Assembly (NCBI GenBank): GCA_948470475.1
Contig: OX419343.1
Span: forward strand, 13,642,914-13,706,913
Length of the DNA: 64,000 nucleotides
Source: Galaxea fascicularis
Taxonomy: Eukaryota > Cnidaria > Anthozoa > Scleractinia > Euphylliidae
Reading direction: 5' to 3'
Numbering within the stretch: the stretch's first letter is position 1; each line of letters begins with the position of its first letter. The notes beneath the pieces are model-generated. The model did no database searches. It had not been told where the DNA came from and worked only from the letters and a program-made list of their open reading frames with translations. The position numbers were made by a program, and so were the translations under genes. Below, piece after piece: positions 1-13,833 of the stretch.

Positions 1-2230
1 CTTACTGTCACCTTGCTAATTTCACATTCATGAAGTACAAAAAACATAACATACAATGAAGAGTTACATTGTCTTTCCTATGTAGCCAGTGTAATAAGGT
101 ATTACAGCACACAGCCAGCAGATATTCTTTTTCCCTAGTTATATAGAAGTTAAACAGATTTAAGTCTACAATTTTAATTTGTAACACCTCATACAGACAC
201 TGATCACTGATGGGTAACGCATGAATATGGAGGGAAGCACACTTGCATAAAAACCACAGAGCATCAGAAAACAGACACAATTTTATACAGCAGCATGCCA
301 TGTGCATCCACTTTCAAGTTAAACCTTTTCAAAATTGAGCAACTCCAACTAATTGAAAACCAGAAACAAACTTTGATTTCGAATACAGCCAATAAAGTTG
401 GGATGTATGGCGACCGTATAAAAAAAAGAAAACATTTTATATATACAGTATATATATATGTCACATGGAACTGAAAGTACAGCTTTAAACTCTTTTTCCC
501 CTTATTTTAATACTTTGAACCCAACCTCGACCTTAACTCTGTATAGATTTACTAGTACATTTTAACACAGTATGTCTAGTAAGCCAAATTTGAAGTGTGT
601 GCCAGTGACTTGATTTCTTTCAGACTGTCTCAAAAATAACAATAAACATCATTAAAGCTCTGAAAGCTGTTTACTCCTGGCAAGTTGGACCTACTGGTGA
701 GTTTTCATTGTTTTAAGTGTCTATTATAAATGCAGCAACACAGTGATCGAAGGCAAACAATTTCCTTGCTCCAAATGGAATTGTTTGAAAACACCAAAGG
801 CATTATTCATGTCAATTAGCCATGAACACAACACAAAAACAACTTCACCTACAGAGTTTCAGATCTTGCTGTGCACTTGAGTATCATCCAACAAAGAAAA
901 GAACACATGCCGTAAGCCATTAACTCGAGCAAATGAAACTTGGACTTTGAAATGTAACACAAAAACAAACAAAGGAGCAGAACATAACAGATCACCAGTG
1001 ATTGTTGTTTTACCAACTTAATGCTAAAACACTGGAACAATTTTTCATTTTAACAAACAGGTGACAAGGATTAAAAAATGACCCGCTGAAAGAATGCCAC
1101 TGGTGGCGGACATAGGCAGCTAAAAAAACATCCTCAAAGCCACAAGTGAATGGTTAAAGTCACTAATTACTCAGACATATGCAGACACAAATTAACATTT
1201 GTTGATTTTACTGTGATTGATGTTCACTCAGATCAATTTGACAAACTAACACAACATTGTCAAAGGTATGCATTTGCTTCCCTACTGTGTAAATTGCTTT
1301 CTTTGAATTCTAGAACAATTAAACCACAAGCTAATATTCCAAATATCTGAAGCACTTAAAATGCTTCAGCTGAGAATAACTCAAACTAACTACAGACAAA
1401 ATGCAAGTAAAGGCACGGCAATTTAGAAATTGATACAACGACCACAGACTACCATATACAAATACATAAATTTGTTTAACATAATTGTATATGCAGAATC
1501 ATCAGTCAAGATATTTAGCAAATCATCAAATTGCAAAGCAACTTTCATTTTCCATAATTACCAGAACATAACATCTATGTTGTGGGTTGACTCAGTCCAT
1601 AGTTTCTTAAAAATAAATGTTTCTTGCTGATTGCTTCAGCTACTAGCAGTTGAAATTTATACATGTTGATATCCAGCTCAAAGAAAACATGTGATACAAA
1701 AGCAAAGTTTAAAAACATGAGAAGGATTCCAGAACCATTATTTTAATTAATATGTTGGTTCTGAAATAGATAAATCCTGATTTTATTTTGTTTTCACCAA
1801 CAAAGTACATGTACCTTCAGGAATGACAAACTGGTCAAACAACACACATACATAAGCCAAGGGCCTAACTACTCCAAGTTTCAGTTGGTTGGTTGTCATT
1901 CTTGCCACTTAAAATATTATTGTCCCTCAATAATTTGGATAGGGCAGTAGTTGGAGCTAACTCCTAACTGACTTTGGACAAGACAAACAATTATTTTTAT
2001 AACACATGGAGGCAGGAATAACACAGGTGTAAGATTATGTCCAAAAAACCACTACACATCCCCCTTTATTGAAGTGCTTTTTCTTTTCAGTCTGTGCAAA
2101 ATGTTCAACACCGTATAGCCACATCAAAATTTAATGGACATTATGTGCATGAGGAGCACTGTTCTTCAGGCAAACAAAACAAAATCATTGTAGCAAAGAT
2201 GCCAAAACTTATGAAGTGGCAAACAGGAGA

Positions 2231-2405
2231 ATTGGTATGAAACCTGATAAATCAATAAAACACATTCTTGATCTGTCTGACTTGCACTACCTTCAACCAA
2301 AGCAATATGCTGAATTTTTTCCCCTCCTAATCTAAGAACTTCAGCGACTACTTAGTTAAACCTGGCCCCTTTGAAGGCGTCAAAAACAGTGCACAGAAAA
2401 AAGCA
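2231..2405 (+). repeat. Diverged direct duplication, copy A
   Basis: This stretch and 4351-4543 share an ordered series of blocks: GAAACCTGAT, ACATTCTT, TTTGACTTGC-like, CTAAGAACTTCAG, ACTTAGTTA, TTTGAAGG and GGCGTCAAAAACAGTGCAC. By eye they are about three-quarters identical with several indels. No reading frame is conserved, so it looks like an old noncoding duplication or two copies of an unnamed repeat. Confidence 0.6.
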
Positions 2406-4350
2406 CTTATAAAACAGTCTTAAGAACAAAATTCAACATTGACAAAGTGCAAGGTTTTAACTCATCTCCTACCGAGTAGAAGAGTTTTTCTAATTACATT
2501 ATAATTCAGTTTTAAACACTTGTGTTTATCCATTTACAATTGTGCAGCTTATATGTTTTGAAGGTAAAAAAAAAAAGAAAAGAAGAAACTCTAGAACTTG
2601 GCTAGACTTATTAAAGGGTCCTTAATACACACAATTAACATAATGGCATTTGGTACCCAAGCAAATTCTCTCCTTTCAATGGCATGTGGGCACTTCCAAC
2701 AGGAAGAACAAATAATATTAGCAGCAAATATATAGCTAATCTTGTGATAGACATATTATATTGCTTTTTCCTGCTCTCACTAGTAAATTGAAATTCCACA
2801 AACATCTGTGTGCTCTATTCCAGACATAAACTTCAAAGACCCTCTCAACCACAGTGATAATAGGATACCAGTTCCCCTTGGAAACTTTCCTGCTTTGTGA
2901 AAAACATTTTAGGGCTGACCAACACAAATGGCACTTTGCCTTTTTTTTTTCAATTTCAAGGACTAGAACGTCAAGCCACTTTGGTTTCACTTTGATGTAT
3001 TTTAACACTTCCTGATAAATGCAAGATGCATTAAATGAGAGTCAACAATGTCCCTCATGAACATGAATGGCTAACCAGCAAAAACATTTCACTAAAAGGA
3101 ACAGTTTAAACCAGAAAGCTGCATGAAATTATTGCCATTAGTGCGCATTAGTGGCATGAAATGACTATTATAGGACATCACTGATTCTTAGAAATTTACA
3201 CAGAGGTGAATGCCAGCAGGCGAACAAAGAAAGACCTTCACACCCTCAAACTTTACTCATTACCACACCAGCTAATTACAGAAAAACTGTAGATCAGTAC
3301 AAGGGATACCAAAATAACCAAGAATCAGTAAATCAGTAAATAAGAAAAAGAATTTGGCAATGTTATAATCTTTGCTTTTAATTAGGTAAACAATGTCATC
3401 CACAGTTCCACACACTGCATATTAAGATTTTTGGAACAATCTTTTTGCTCCTGAAAATTGCCAATGTGTGTGAAGAACCAACCTGAGGTTTCTGAAGTTA
3501 AGTCTTTGGAGAAAGTAGGAGTTCAGGTTGATAGGAAATATGCCCAAAACACAGATAACCACAACATTCCTTTTTGTTAACAAGAGACAATATTTTGGTA
3601 CAACAAATTACTTGGAAAAAAATGCCTCTTGACGTTTTACATACAAAGGAGTATTGACCGAATTTAAGGCAATAAGAGCAGCATGAGATAGAGATTGATA
3701 CAGATTATTAACTGACCTTTTCCCTGTTAAAAGGAGGTTAAATGCTCAAAACTACCATTAATTCTAAGCACATTTTTCCATGTGTGCAGATGCACTCCAA
3801 ATGCTTTTACAAGATTAAGTGAGGTTATAGGATAATATCTTTGCCTCTTAAAAGCTTTGTGCTAATACCTTAATATCTTAATGGCTTCATGAGAACTGGC
3901 AGAAAAAAAAAAGACAACTTGGGGTAAACTTATCTTGGTTCTAATCGGTGAAGCAAACTTAATGAACATTCACGTCTTGATAAAATTGCCTCAGCCATTA
4001 CAGAATGTCATTTATACCTAAAAAGCTATTATGATGAAATTGGATTCCTCCAAGACAGAAAAACTTACTAAAATACATAAAAAAAGAGAAACAAATTCTC
4101 AATTGGAAAACTGCAAAGATGAAACAAATAGTTCTTTCTCAATAATAAAAGATAGATTTTCTCCTTACAATTACTGCAAAAGATCCAATGTTCTTTTTTC
4201 GCCTCTTATAAGGCGGTTAATGCTAAGAAAAAAGGCAAAACTTATCATTTAACCTACCTTAGTAAAGTTTTAATATTTTTTTCCTACTTTCAAAATATTT
4301 GTTGTAATTATGAACCATGAAAGTCAATACTGTTGATATAATGTGGCAGT

Positions 4351-4543
4351 GAATTGATAGGAAACCTGATCAATGAATGAAAGACATTCTTCTGCCATTT
4401 GACTTGCCCTGCCTTTTCTCAAAGTAAGACGCGGAACCGTTTTTTTCCCCTTATCTAAGAACTTCAGAACTACATGTACTTAGTTACACCTGACTACTTT
4501 GAAGAAATCGAAGGCGTCAAAAAACAGTGCACGGAAAAACACT
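4351..4543 (+). repeat. Diverged direct duplication, copy B
   Basis: Second copy of the block at 2231-2405, in the same orientation about 2.1 kb downstream. It differs by small insertions, for example a CpG-containing GACGCGGAACCG segment absent from copy A. Confidence 0.6.
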
Positions 4544-6599
4544 CGAAGCTTATGATGAAGGACCAAAAAGCGTTCATGTTAATATATACAAAACATCATG
4601 TACAAGAAAACGAATGGGATAACTGTTTGCGGCAAAAGCAAATTATTTCGTTGCGCGAGAAAGAGCATTTACACCCCATTAAAACGCATGATTTCATTTC
4701 TCGTTCCAAACAAAAGATCGCAGCCAAATAGCGCTGTGGCGGAATCTTGTGAAAACAGACATAACACACCACTGAAAGGAATGCGTTGGCTTCAGGCATG
4801 ATACAACACAGACGTGGAAATACCAGATAAGAAATTCTCGAATTCAAAGCAATACTCCAATTAAGAAAAACCAAAATACGGAATTCTTGTTTTATTTGCT
4901 TAAATTATTCATACTAGCCTATGGCAGAGACGAAAAATACACTTCGCATTTAACGGTAGAAAAACCGTCGAAAGATGCCATTGGGCACTGATTTCTTTCT
5001 GTCTACAATCGAGGATTTGCTCTGCCCTTATTAAGAGTAAAACTCTCGCTCTCTAAAATGCCTCGCATACAATCATGCAAACCCTTCTCAACGGTTAATG
5101 CTCTCAGAGGAAACGAAAAAAATAACTATCCACGAAAAAACAATACAACAGCCCAATTAATTTTCCATTAGCCCGCTTTGCATCGGAGATGATGCCATGT
5201 TAAAAGGTTGCTATTAACAGCGACTCGGTGATAAGGAAAATAGCGACTGCGACACGTGGACGTTCGCTTTGGCCATTTCAGAATAATCCGTTGCAGCTGA
5301 ACTAATGAAACTGTATTTCACTGAAAACAGTGGAGAAGAAAATATAAGGCCTTAGAAGCCCCACAAGTTTCACTAATTCGGAACGCATGGATAAACACTC
5401 ACAAACGCAGCCAAACTAATGGCGCGACCTTTCCGACATAATTCGCTTGAAATCTAATTCTCACCTCGTTTAATTTCAAGCGCAAACGACAGTACAGTCT
5501 GGGATAGTTGTAAAGTACACACAGTTTATACGATTATGCCTCTCCTTGGTGTTTTTAACGAATACGACGAAACTCAGACCGAAGCTAATTGGCCTATTAT
5601 GCGAAGCAAGGCCTTTATTTGCAGAAGTTATTAGTAGAAATTAGATTGACAATACACGAAGATACGACCAGTTACTCCTACACGTTAGTTACCTGGATTT
5701 GTACTATTAAGACACCGCCAAAAGGAAATCTGAAAGAAGAAGATTACGAGACACAGTATTAGTGTTAAATGGGATGAAGAAACCGGCTTTCTTTTCCATT
5801 TCTCCGAGGCACTGTAGGTAATTACTATGCTTCAAGACTTGCACAAAGCGACAAAGCGCTCGCTCAAACACACCGAGCAAATGTGACACATTTTGCTTAC
5901 CAAATGGCCCGGGCAATGCTTGGGAAGTTCACGGAGTTTCTGATAGCGTAAACTGACGTCGGTTTCGGTCTCCAACTGACATAAGAGAATCAAAACAACA
6001 TACACAGATGTTAGCGGACAGCATTTGAATCCAATTTGCCTAAGGTCTAAAATAAACTTGTATGTGTGAATGGTTTCACACTCACAAATAGAGCTAAATT
6101 TCACACTCTGCGCTCTGAATGAATGTGATCAATGTGAAGTGGCCATCTATTACGTTACCAACAGTGAATCGTGGCTTTTCAGTTTGCTTGGACTTGCAAT
6201 GTCCCGCCGCGCAAGATAAAAGAGATCGTATGTAGAATGAACATTACCTCATTACAGCGATGTTTGCAAGCCCCGAATTCGGCTACATTTCGACAGCAAC
6301 TGATGGCTGGAAGATAAAAGAACGGAAATATTAGAGTCGTAAAAAGCTTGAGAAGATTCCGTCTAACAAACACTGACAATAAAGGGCAGTCATTTGACGT
6401 AAATCTCGACTAACCCGCAGACCAACATCGAACCACCGGAAATTTACATTCAATTCAATACGAGAAGATTCATTCGGGTTCGCGTGGTTGTCTTAATTAT
6501 TTCTTCTGTTAAATCCACAAACCATGATTAATTCTAACGACCTAAAACCAACAGAACTACCTGTTCACAAAAGAACCGACTGAGGCGCGAGATTAGGCG

Positions 6600-7110
6600 A
6601 AGCGAGGAGCGAATAAACACCAAAATACCTGCGAGGCAAGATTCTAGCGGTTGTACGATAAATGAGCGGCACACGGTCAGGTCGAAAAACAGTGTCAAAA
6701 ATTATAACGGAATCGTTTCGATTGCAACGCCATACCTTGGCCTCTGCTAATAGTACAAGCGAGCCACAATGTGCTAAAGAGCACGAGCATGTTGTCGAGG
6801 ATAGATCAAGGGCTGCATGGACTGTGCCGGACAGTTTCCAGTCTAAAAGAATAGCAAACGATGCATGGTCAGTGTTATAGATGGAAGAGATGCGCCTCTC
6901 AAAAGTAAGTCATTCAAGGACCAATCACATCAAACGGCCAATTAGCGGGAAATTGTTACGAGAGAAACCAGCCAATCACCAGCGCGCATTCAGCACGACG
7001 TGTGACGTTCAGTGTTGTAAAGCAACCCACTCAGTTTGTTTTGGGTTGAGAGTTTTGATCGGGATAATGGACGGAATCAGGATGTTGTGACAGTTCATAA
7101 AGCCCAAAAA
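6600..7110. promoter_or_regulatory. Possible CpG/CCAAT-rich promoter-like region
   Basis: This segment is richer in CpG than the flanks and holds CCAAT-type boxes (GACCAATCACATC near 6920, GCCAATCACC near 6972) and a TGTGACGTTC element near 7000. No first exon could be tied to it in either direction, so the call rests only on composition and short motifs. Confidence 0.2.
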
Positions 7111-10100
7111 TGACCTGTTCTCCTGTTTGTTTTGCATTGTCTGTTTTATTTGGAATTCAAACTGTCCTTTCTTTAATGTGGATTAAGTTAGTGTAAAGTG
7201 TGTGAGCTAAACGAAGTCGGTAAGCACGCGTTGTCGATTTTCGGTCGAATGGGCAATTTCTCTTGCGCGCGCGACAGATTCGAGAAGGAAACATGGAACG
7301 GAAAAATCCTTTACACTTCAACATTTCTACGGTGTGTTTAGACTTTAGGTTGTCTCGAGTTTTTCCTGTCAGTATTTTTTTTGCGTGTTCAAAGATAAGT
7401 CCAACATATCTTATGGCTGCTTGTCAAGAGAACCAAATTATGCACTAAAAGCGATGGAAGTTGTCATGCGAAAGGAAATTATCGCGATGTATTAAAATAT
7501 TCGCCTTCCAGAGGTCTTCCTGAGGCCAATCCCTTAAATTTCGTGACGTTTCACGACCGAAGGTCGCGCAACGAATGAAACTTTGTCTTCCCGATTAGCA
7601 CTGACAGGCTGTCAGAGTGAGAGCGAAAATGCGTCTAAAATTGCTTTTAGATTTGGGGAGAGGATTAACGTTTTCGCCGCAAAGATGTTGATGGCATATG
7701 ATGGGAGATTTAATGAGCCCATAAGATAAGACAAAAATGCAAACAAGCCGATAACCATCCGTCCATATTTTGAACTGCCATTAACTGTCTGATTGTGACA
7801 AAGAAGGTTTTAACGCATTTGCTATGAAAAGCCTCATTTGCATAGAAATATTGGCCTCGAAGCATTAGCTATTTACCCAGTGTTACATATATATCCAAAA
7901 ATCAAACAGATCATGGCTCCCATTTTTGTCTCTCAAACAAGCAGCTTAAATTTATGTTCGGTTGTTTTTTGAATAGAATTCACTCTTACATAGGTCGCTG
8001 GCTGCTTCGAGTTTCAACTTCGTTTCACCCCGGGGCGATTTGATGAAAAAGATCAGGTTAGCGATTTTTAGATTAGGTGCATTGTAAGTTTTCATTTAAA
8101 ATGTTGATTCTAGTAAGTTTTGACGTAGCTATATAAATTGGTGCGAGGAGATGTGTTATTCCACATAAGTGCCGGGCACATTTTGGAAGCCACAAAGATA
8201 AATCTACTCAAGGTAATACATGTACTTATGCTCAACTTTTCAAAACGGAATAACCAGACCGATACATTGCTATCAGAATAAACAACAGCTTCATTTCTAC
8301 TCCTTCCGCGGTTCGTTTTTTTTTTTATTTTAAATACAGTTATTCTGTTGTTTTGCTTGTCCCACCGTTCTGCCGTGAACGTTGCCAATGATCAGAATAA
8401 ATTTTCCGGCACTTTACATTCAGACTTGTTTAGCTCTGTGTGGTGTTGCTTGCGATGACTTCAATTTTGACTGGGGGCTTTTATACTTCTCCACAATGCT
8501 CTTAAATCTCCACATCCTGTCCGTTTAAATGTAATTATTTCTCTCGGATTTCATTTCGCGCACTGGCCAATTCACGCCTACTGTTATCTTATCTTTTATA
8601 TCTACAGTTCAGCCCATTTCTCTCGCCGTCCATGAGATTTTTCTTTTCTCGGTATTTGTGAAACTAGCCTACAGCTCACTACCAAACTACGTCCATTCTA
8701 GATTGGCGACGGTGTTATTGCCGGATACAAGGCCAGTACATTGTGCTTTACCTTATTTGATTTACTGAAAACGACTAAAACGGATCTGTTAATCAACTGG
8801 AGCTCAGGACATTGACCCTGCGGTGGTCAGTGGTTATATGGGAGGCGATTTGGTGGTGGAGGTTTGTGTCGAAGCGGCGGAGAACGTCAGTTCTCTTTTA
8901 AGTTATTTATGATCTGTAAGTCACCAATAATCAGCTTTCTTTCCAGTTCCTTCAGTTATTTTCCTTTCCTTTAAAAGTTCTCTCTCAAGTGTTCTTGCTC
9001 GATCGCTTGATATAGTGTCTTTAATGACTACCGAAGGTGACTCAGTTTCTACTGATTTAATCTTCATGCAGTTCAGGGATTATATTCAAATCGTAACCGT
9101 GTTGTCGAATTCTGATACTCATCTCTGGTTAGTATGAGAGATAAAAAGCCGTTAATTCAACTTGGTACCTCTGTGAGAGACCAGTCACCTCCTTCAGTTT
9201 CTCAGCATTTCCGCTGAACCTATTTACACCCTTGATTTACCAGCAAAAAGTCATGGCACATTTTTAGTGTCTCACTTCCTAGAGGGCGCTGTGAACGCAT
9301 TCCAGAGGTTCCGGGTTTAAGCCCCATCGCTGAACACTCATCGTTGGTAATTGGATTTGTGACCAGGTGGTCGGCAATTATTCAAAATCTTAATTTACAG
9401 TCTCTAGAGAGAGTACTCCTTGAATTTTCGATGAGATAGTGCGACCCAGGGCCAGCATCCTTTGCCCTTTACCAGACCAAACCATGCAATTTCCCTTGCC
9501 GTCACATTTTCGGATCTAGAAACTCGACTTTCATTACCCTCGTTACGATCTGAAGCTAATCTAAATCCCTACTTTGAGACCAAACTGGTGAAAGGATATA
9601 CAAGCCTGATAGTTGTACGCTGGAATTTACCCTTCCAAGCATATTTTCTGGTTACATGTTGCCAACTGCTAAATAAGCCCCTTAGCTTGCACTCTACCCC
9701 CAAGTCAGATAAAAAAAACATCAGATGCTACTGAAAAATAAAAAAAAAACGTTGTAAAATTCCAACTTGTAGGAAACATACAAGGTCAGGGTCATGTTCC
9801 TAGATAACGATCATAGCTCAGAAAGACCCTCGGCATCTGCTCTTAAAGGAAAACCGACAAAAATAATTCATACTCACATTAGAATTACGCAAACAAGGTG
9901 ATCTCTCGTGGAATCAATAAGTGGATAAACAAATAAATGCGATATCCGGTAAACGTTTAGCATTTATACAGGTTTTCCGCCTTTAGAATTAGTACTCTTA
10001 AGCTCTTTTAATTGATATTGAACTAATCACGAGGACGTTCAGATATTTCTTGGGTAAAGATTGTCTTCCTCTTAAAAATTCCCTTCAAACTCAAAGATCT

Positions 10101-10860
10101 CGTGAGTGTTTGAGACACGTGATCTTTTAAAAAGGTTATTCGGTTTCCAACAATAAGGTTCTACGACTCTTTATTATGCAATAAATTCTTGTTCTCGCAA
10201 CAAAATGCTTTTCCCCTGCGAAAATTATCCGACCCAGAGAATAATCCAAAGTAAAACACAACCCTCTCTACGTTACATGATTAATACTCCACGCCTGTAG
10301 GGAGAGGGGGTGTGCGACGGGTGCTTTGGCATCCCCCCCCCTACGGGCTGCGGAGGTCCGTCTCTCGGGTCCAACTGTTTTAGACGATAAAAAAACCCGG
10401 GAATTTAAAAACCAAACTAGCTGGCGTAGATTGAAAATGAAGTCCAAAATGGTCCACTGATCCGCTGAACAGTCACCGGGATAAACCAAAACTAGTAAAT
10501 TGGAATTTGGACTGAAACACTGCTTAGAAATTCCGTCATTAAAAACTTAACTAAAATCACGAAGGTCAAGATTTTTCCTTGTGTTGTGGCTTTGGGAAGA
10601 GCCGTTTTGCCTGTTATGGCTCTGAAGAGAGACACCCCTACCATCTTGCGCGGTCTACCGATGGGGTCCGACGCACCCTCCCGTTCAAAAACCTGGCTAC
10701 GGGCCTGTGATCCGACAGTTTCCTTAGAAGGCAACATTCCATACTTTATTCTTCGGTCATACAAAGAAAGAACTCTGTAACAGACTATAGGCCAATCAGT
10801 TTCAGCTTTGCTTTCAAACCTTGGTTGGACTACGGAAATTAACTGTTCCATGTAATATAT
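7110..10860. other. No recognisable gene
   Basis: Only short uninformative open frames. A GGTTTAAGCCC box near 9312, similar to a pol III B box, hints at a SINE remnant, but I found no matching A box. A C-rich run lies at 10333-10342. Confidence 0.4.
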
Positions 10861-10877
10861 TGAATTAAGTACATAAA

Positions 10878-11195
10878 AAGTTCGGCGTCTGAATCAGTTA
10901 AGAACAGCTACGTATTTCAATTTGGAACGGCTCAGCCGTTCTTCCCGCCTGGCTTTGCCGGCTTGATTGTAGCACGGCTAAAGCTCGCCGGCTTCGGCCG
11001 AACTTTTCATGAGCTGAACATAAGCATAAAAATTATGAGAATGTATTTTGTAAGCAGTTTTACTGACAGAACATTCTGAATAAGGTTCGGGTAATTAACT
11101 TCGGCGTCTGAATCAAAAGGCAGCATTTGCTACATTTGGGTCGATCCAAATTCGAATTAGGTTCGGCTCGTGAAAAGTTCGGCGTCTGAACTGGG
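10878..11195. repeat. Interspersed TTCGGCGTCTGAA repeat cluster
   Basis: The 13-mer TTCGGCGTCTGAA occurs three times (near 10881, 11100 and 11179), mostly preceded by AAAAG or similar. Between them is a GC-rich palindromic core with GGCTCAGCCGTTC and GCCGGCTTCGGCC. The pattern suggests a degraded, internally repetitive mobile element. Confidence 0.5.
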
Positions 11196-11199
11196 CCTC

Positions 11200-12490
11200 A
11201 GTTAGGGATCAGAGTAATCTATACTGCCAACTCTCGATTACCAAATAGTTTTGTTGTTTCTTGTCATCATCATGATTAAACGTCATTTTAGGATTACTAT
11301 AACAAAGTAAATAGCAATTCCTGCGCTTTTTCCACACAACGACAACTGTAATCACTTCAATTTTTGTCAGTTTTAAAATCATGTCTCATGAAGAGCTATG
11401 TCTGGATGGTGTTGGTGCTGGAGCCTCACATGATCTCAGATGTCACAGATATCAGTTAATTTTATTCTCAGCTATCGGTATAAAATAGGCGGCATTTTTC
11501 GGCTGCCAACTCTCAGCTATCAGACGAACCGTTTTGCATAGAATGGATATCCAATATCACACAAAAATAGAACACGGGTGAAGAAAGAGGTCAAGAGATC
11601 TGGAAATGTAATCCACGGTTAATTAAGCAAATTGCTGATAAAACTTAGAAATTACAAACGTTACTAGCAATTTTCAGCCTTTTCGGTTGAATTAATTTTT
11701 TTGAGAGAGCTGTGTGACTCAGGCTGTTAACAGAAATTCTTGCTATTTACCTAATATATCACTGATTCTGGCGAAGCTAAACTATTTCTAAACTGGTTTG
11801 TGTGTATCATTTCTCAGTCCTGTTATCAAACCAATTCGGCATGCTTTGTGTAATAGAGAGAACAATTCTCGGAAAGCTCTTTTAATCTTCCCGAAATTGC
11901 GTAGAGTAAAAATAATAATAATAATTAAAAAAAAAAACGCTATCTACGGACGTGAAGGATTTTAAAGGTTGCTGGTTTAGCCAATGGCGAAATGCTGATA
12001 AGCCCGGATGTTGGATGGGAGTAAAACTGTACTGTATACTGCGGGATGAATTGGATAACAAGGAAGACAAGCTGTCAATAGCTGTCATTCCTCTACCAAC
12101 ATTGCTGTGCGCATAAGTAAGTTACTCGCTATCCCGCTGTCCTAGGAAGCCGTCATTGAGTTTGAAGTAAGGCCGTCCCACAGCTACACGGCAAGAACAG
12201 AATTGCACAAATGTAACTTTCTCTAGAGAATCGGACAAATACCGGAAATAAGTGAAATCATCTGTGTCATCTGCGACTTGCTTCGCCTCGAATCATCCAA
12301 ACCCTTGTAACGTTTTTTGGAACAACCTCCCCCCCCCCTTCACTCCCCCGGCCAATTACATGAAAAGTGAACGGAACAGAAACAACGAAACTATTTGGTC
12401 TTCGAGAGTTGCGACAATACATAGATGGGATTCTGTCTTGCATGAGGAATTGATGGAGCCTTAAATTATGAATATTTCTTATTGCTCACT
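11200..12490. other. No recognisable gene
   Basis: AT-rich noncoding sequence. A poly-A/AAT run lies near 11910-11937 and a C run near 12333-12340. Nothing else could be supported. Confidence 0.4.
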
Positions 12491-12499
12491 GCCCTGGCT

Positions 12500-12569
12500 C
12501 CAGAGGTCCGTTCTCAAAATACCTAGGATAAAAAAATGGTTTGAAAAAGCTCACGAGACGGACCTCTGG
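12500..12569. repeat. Short hairpin element
   Basis: The sequence CCAGAGGTCCGT at the left reappears as ACGGACCTCTGG at the right, giving a 12-bp perfect inverted repeat around a ~46-bp AT-rich loop. It fits a small MITE or a solo foldback. No target duplication could be fixed. Confidence 0.5.
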
Positions 12570-12579
12570 TCACACGAGC

Positions 12580-13570
12580 AATCAACCTTATTTCCATGTG
12601 ACAAATTAGTTCAGAAAATGAACTAGGTCGCTGATTGGTTCATCAAATGAAACAACAGGTGTGATTGGCTTAGAAAAGGCGTGGTTTCCCAGGCGACAGC
12701 ACAGCACAGAAATGAGGTTCAGTATTCGCGCAGTGTTTTGCCCAGCAACACCGTGGTCAACAAATGATTTTTCTCTTTTTTCGATCTTAAACTCTCAGTA
12801 CTTGAGAGTCTGAACAAAACTAGTGAGCTTTTGTTCACAAACAATTCCTGCACTGCTGCAAACGAATCATTGTGGTCTTGAGTAAAAGAAGAACTGTAAT
12901 TGTCTTTGGCATTTTATAAAACAGGGATAGTGTTTCCGCTCGCACGTTAAAGGCAAACTGAATGGGCCCAGTTTTTCGAGTTCTCAGTCCCAGCTACTGT
13001 AGAAAGAAAGGAGGATTTCGGAAACAGTGGCGACGCCGGAATCACTACAAGTTATAGTCGGTTTCAGAGGCGAACATGTGGCGGCCAAAAACTAATGCAC
13101 ACTGGTCTTTCAAAACTGAGAAAGTTTTGGAAACGTTAAGTCCTTGTTTTGAAGCGAACGGAAACGGAGAATTGGGGCCTTGAGCAAACACGGCGATAGC
13201 CTGAATTTCAGCCTCCTCCTCCTCTTGCTAAGTACTGTGTGTCTTAGTCCCCACGAAACACGACGGCACCAACGATGGCTCGCAATAGAAAAAATAGGGT
13301 TCATGAGCAATATGCGCGTTGTACATTTGAGCGCATTTCTTTGCCGTCCAACGAAAAAATTAGGAAATAACACATTTGTCGATAACATCATGAGCGCATG
13401 AAGGTCACGTCTTTCCTTTCTCTTCCTGAAGTTCAACACCTTTCATAGTAATTTAATTTACCTGCATTTTCATTCTTGCAAAACAGTTACAGAAAGGAGT
13501 ATATTTGAAATGCAGATGCCATTGCTAAAGCTCTCTGTTGGGTGCCATTCAGACGACCAAAGCCCTGAAT
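12580..13570. other. No recognisable gene
   Basis: Contains overlapping short frames on both strands at 13110-13440, none with recognisable features. CpG content is moderate. Nothing supported. Confidence 0.4.
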
Positions 13571-13583
13571 ACAGCAATTATTT

Positions 13584-13833
13584 CAAATGAAGAATGATCG
13601 TCGCAGTTGTAGAAGCCTGAAAAAATTCAGGTCTTCAACGGGGCTTGAACCCGTGACCACGCGATTCCGGTGCGATGCTCTACCAACTGAGCTATGAAGC
13701 CACTGACGTTGAGAGCAGGTCAATTTTGGGTTCATATGTTCCCGTGAAAGATATGTAAGTGAATGACGCATATGAAAAAAATCATATGTGAACTGCGGAT
13801 ATGAAATCAAATGAAGAATGATCGTCGCAGTTG
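13584..13833. repeat. tRNA-like element bracketed by a 27-bp direct repeat
   Basis: The 27-bp sequence beginning CAAATGAAGAATGATCG occurs at 13584-13610 and again at 13807-13833, enclosing the tRNA-like unit and its AT-rich flank. An inverted copy lies at about 13922-13948. This is either a large repeat unit or parts of two neighbouring element copies. Confidence 0.6.
13631..13701 (-). repeat. tRNA-like head of a SINE or tRNA pseudogene
   Basis: On the minus strand the 71-nt segment starts GGCTTCATAGCTCAGTTGG, with a perfect D-arm (GCTC...GAGC) that doubles as a pol III A box. It carries a GGGTTCAAGCCCC T-arm (B box) and ends TGAAGAC. The acceptor stem pairs at 6 of 7 positions, with one G/A mismatch. 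The anticodon loop lacks U33 and the stem pairs poorly, so I do not call a functional tRNA. A second, truncated copy with the same 5' flank lies at 28492 on the plus strand, showing that it is a dispersed tRNA-derived element. Confidence 0.7.

Larger units (their letters stand above)
1..6600. other. AT-rich stretch without a recognisable gene
   Basis: No open frame here shows a domain, biased composition or a phase-compatible splice partner that I can recognise. The left 4.3 kb is strongly AT-rich with short A and T runs, as expected of intron, 3' UTR or intergenic coral DNA. From about 4.4 kb the GC and CpG content rises. It contains one diverged duplication, listed separately. It could be intron or UTR of a gene lying to the left of the window. 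Confidence 0.5.

Noticed and set aside
9290..9330. SINE near 9.3 kb from a GGTTTAAGCCC word
   Set aside because: Only a B-box-like word. No A box, body or tail matching the SINEs at 33 and 37 kb.
13631..13701. Functional tRNA gene
   Set aside because: Acceptor mismatch, no U33, poor anticodon stem, and a dispersed copy with shared flanks. Better called tRNA-derived.
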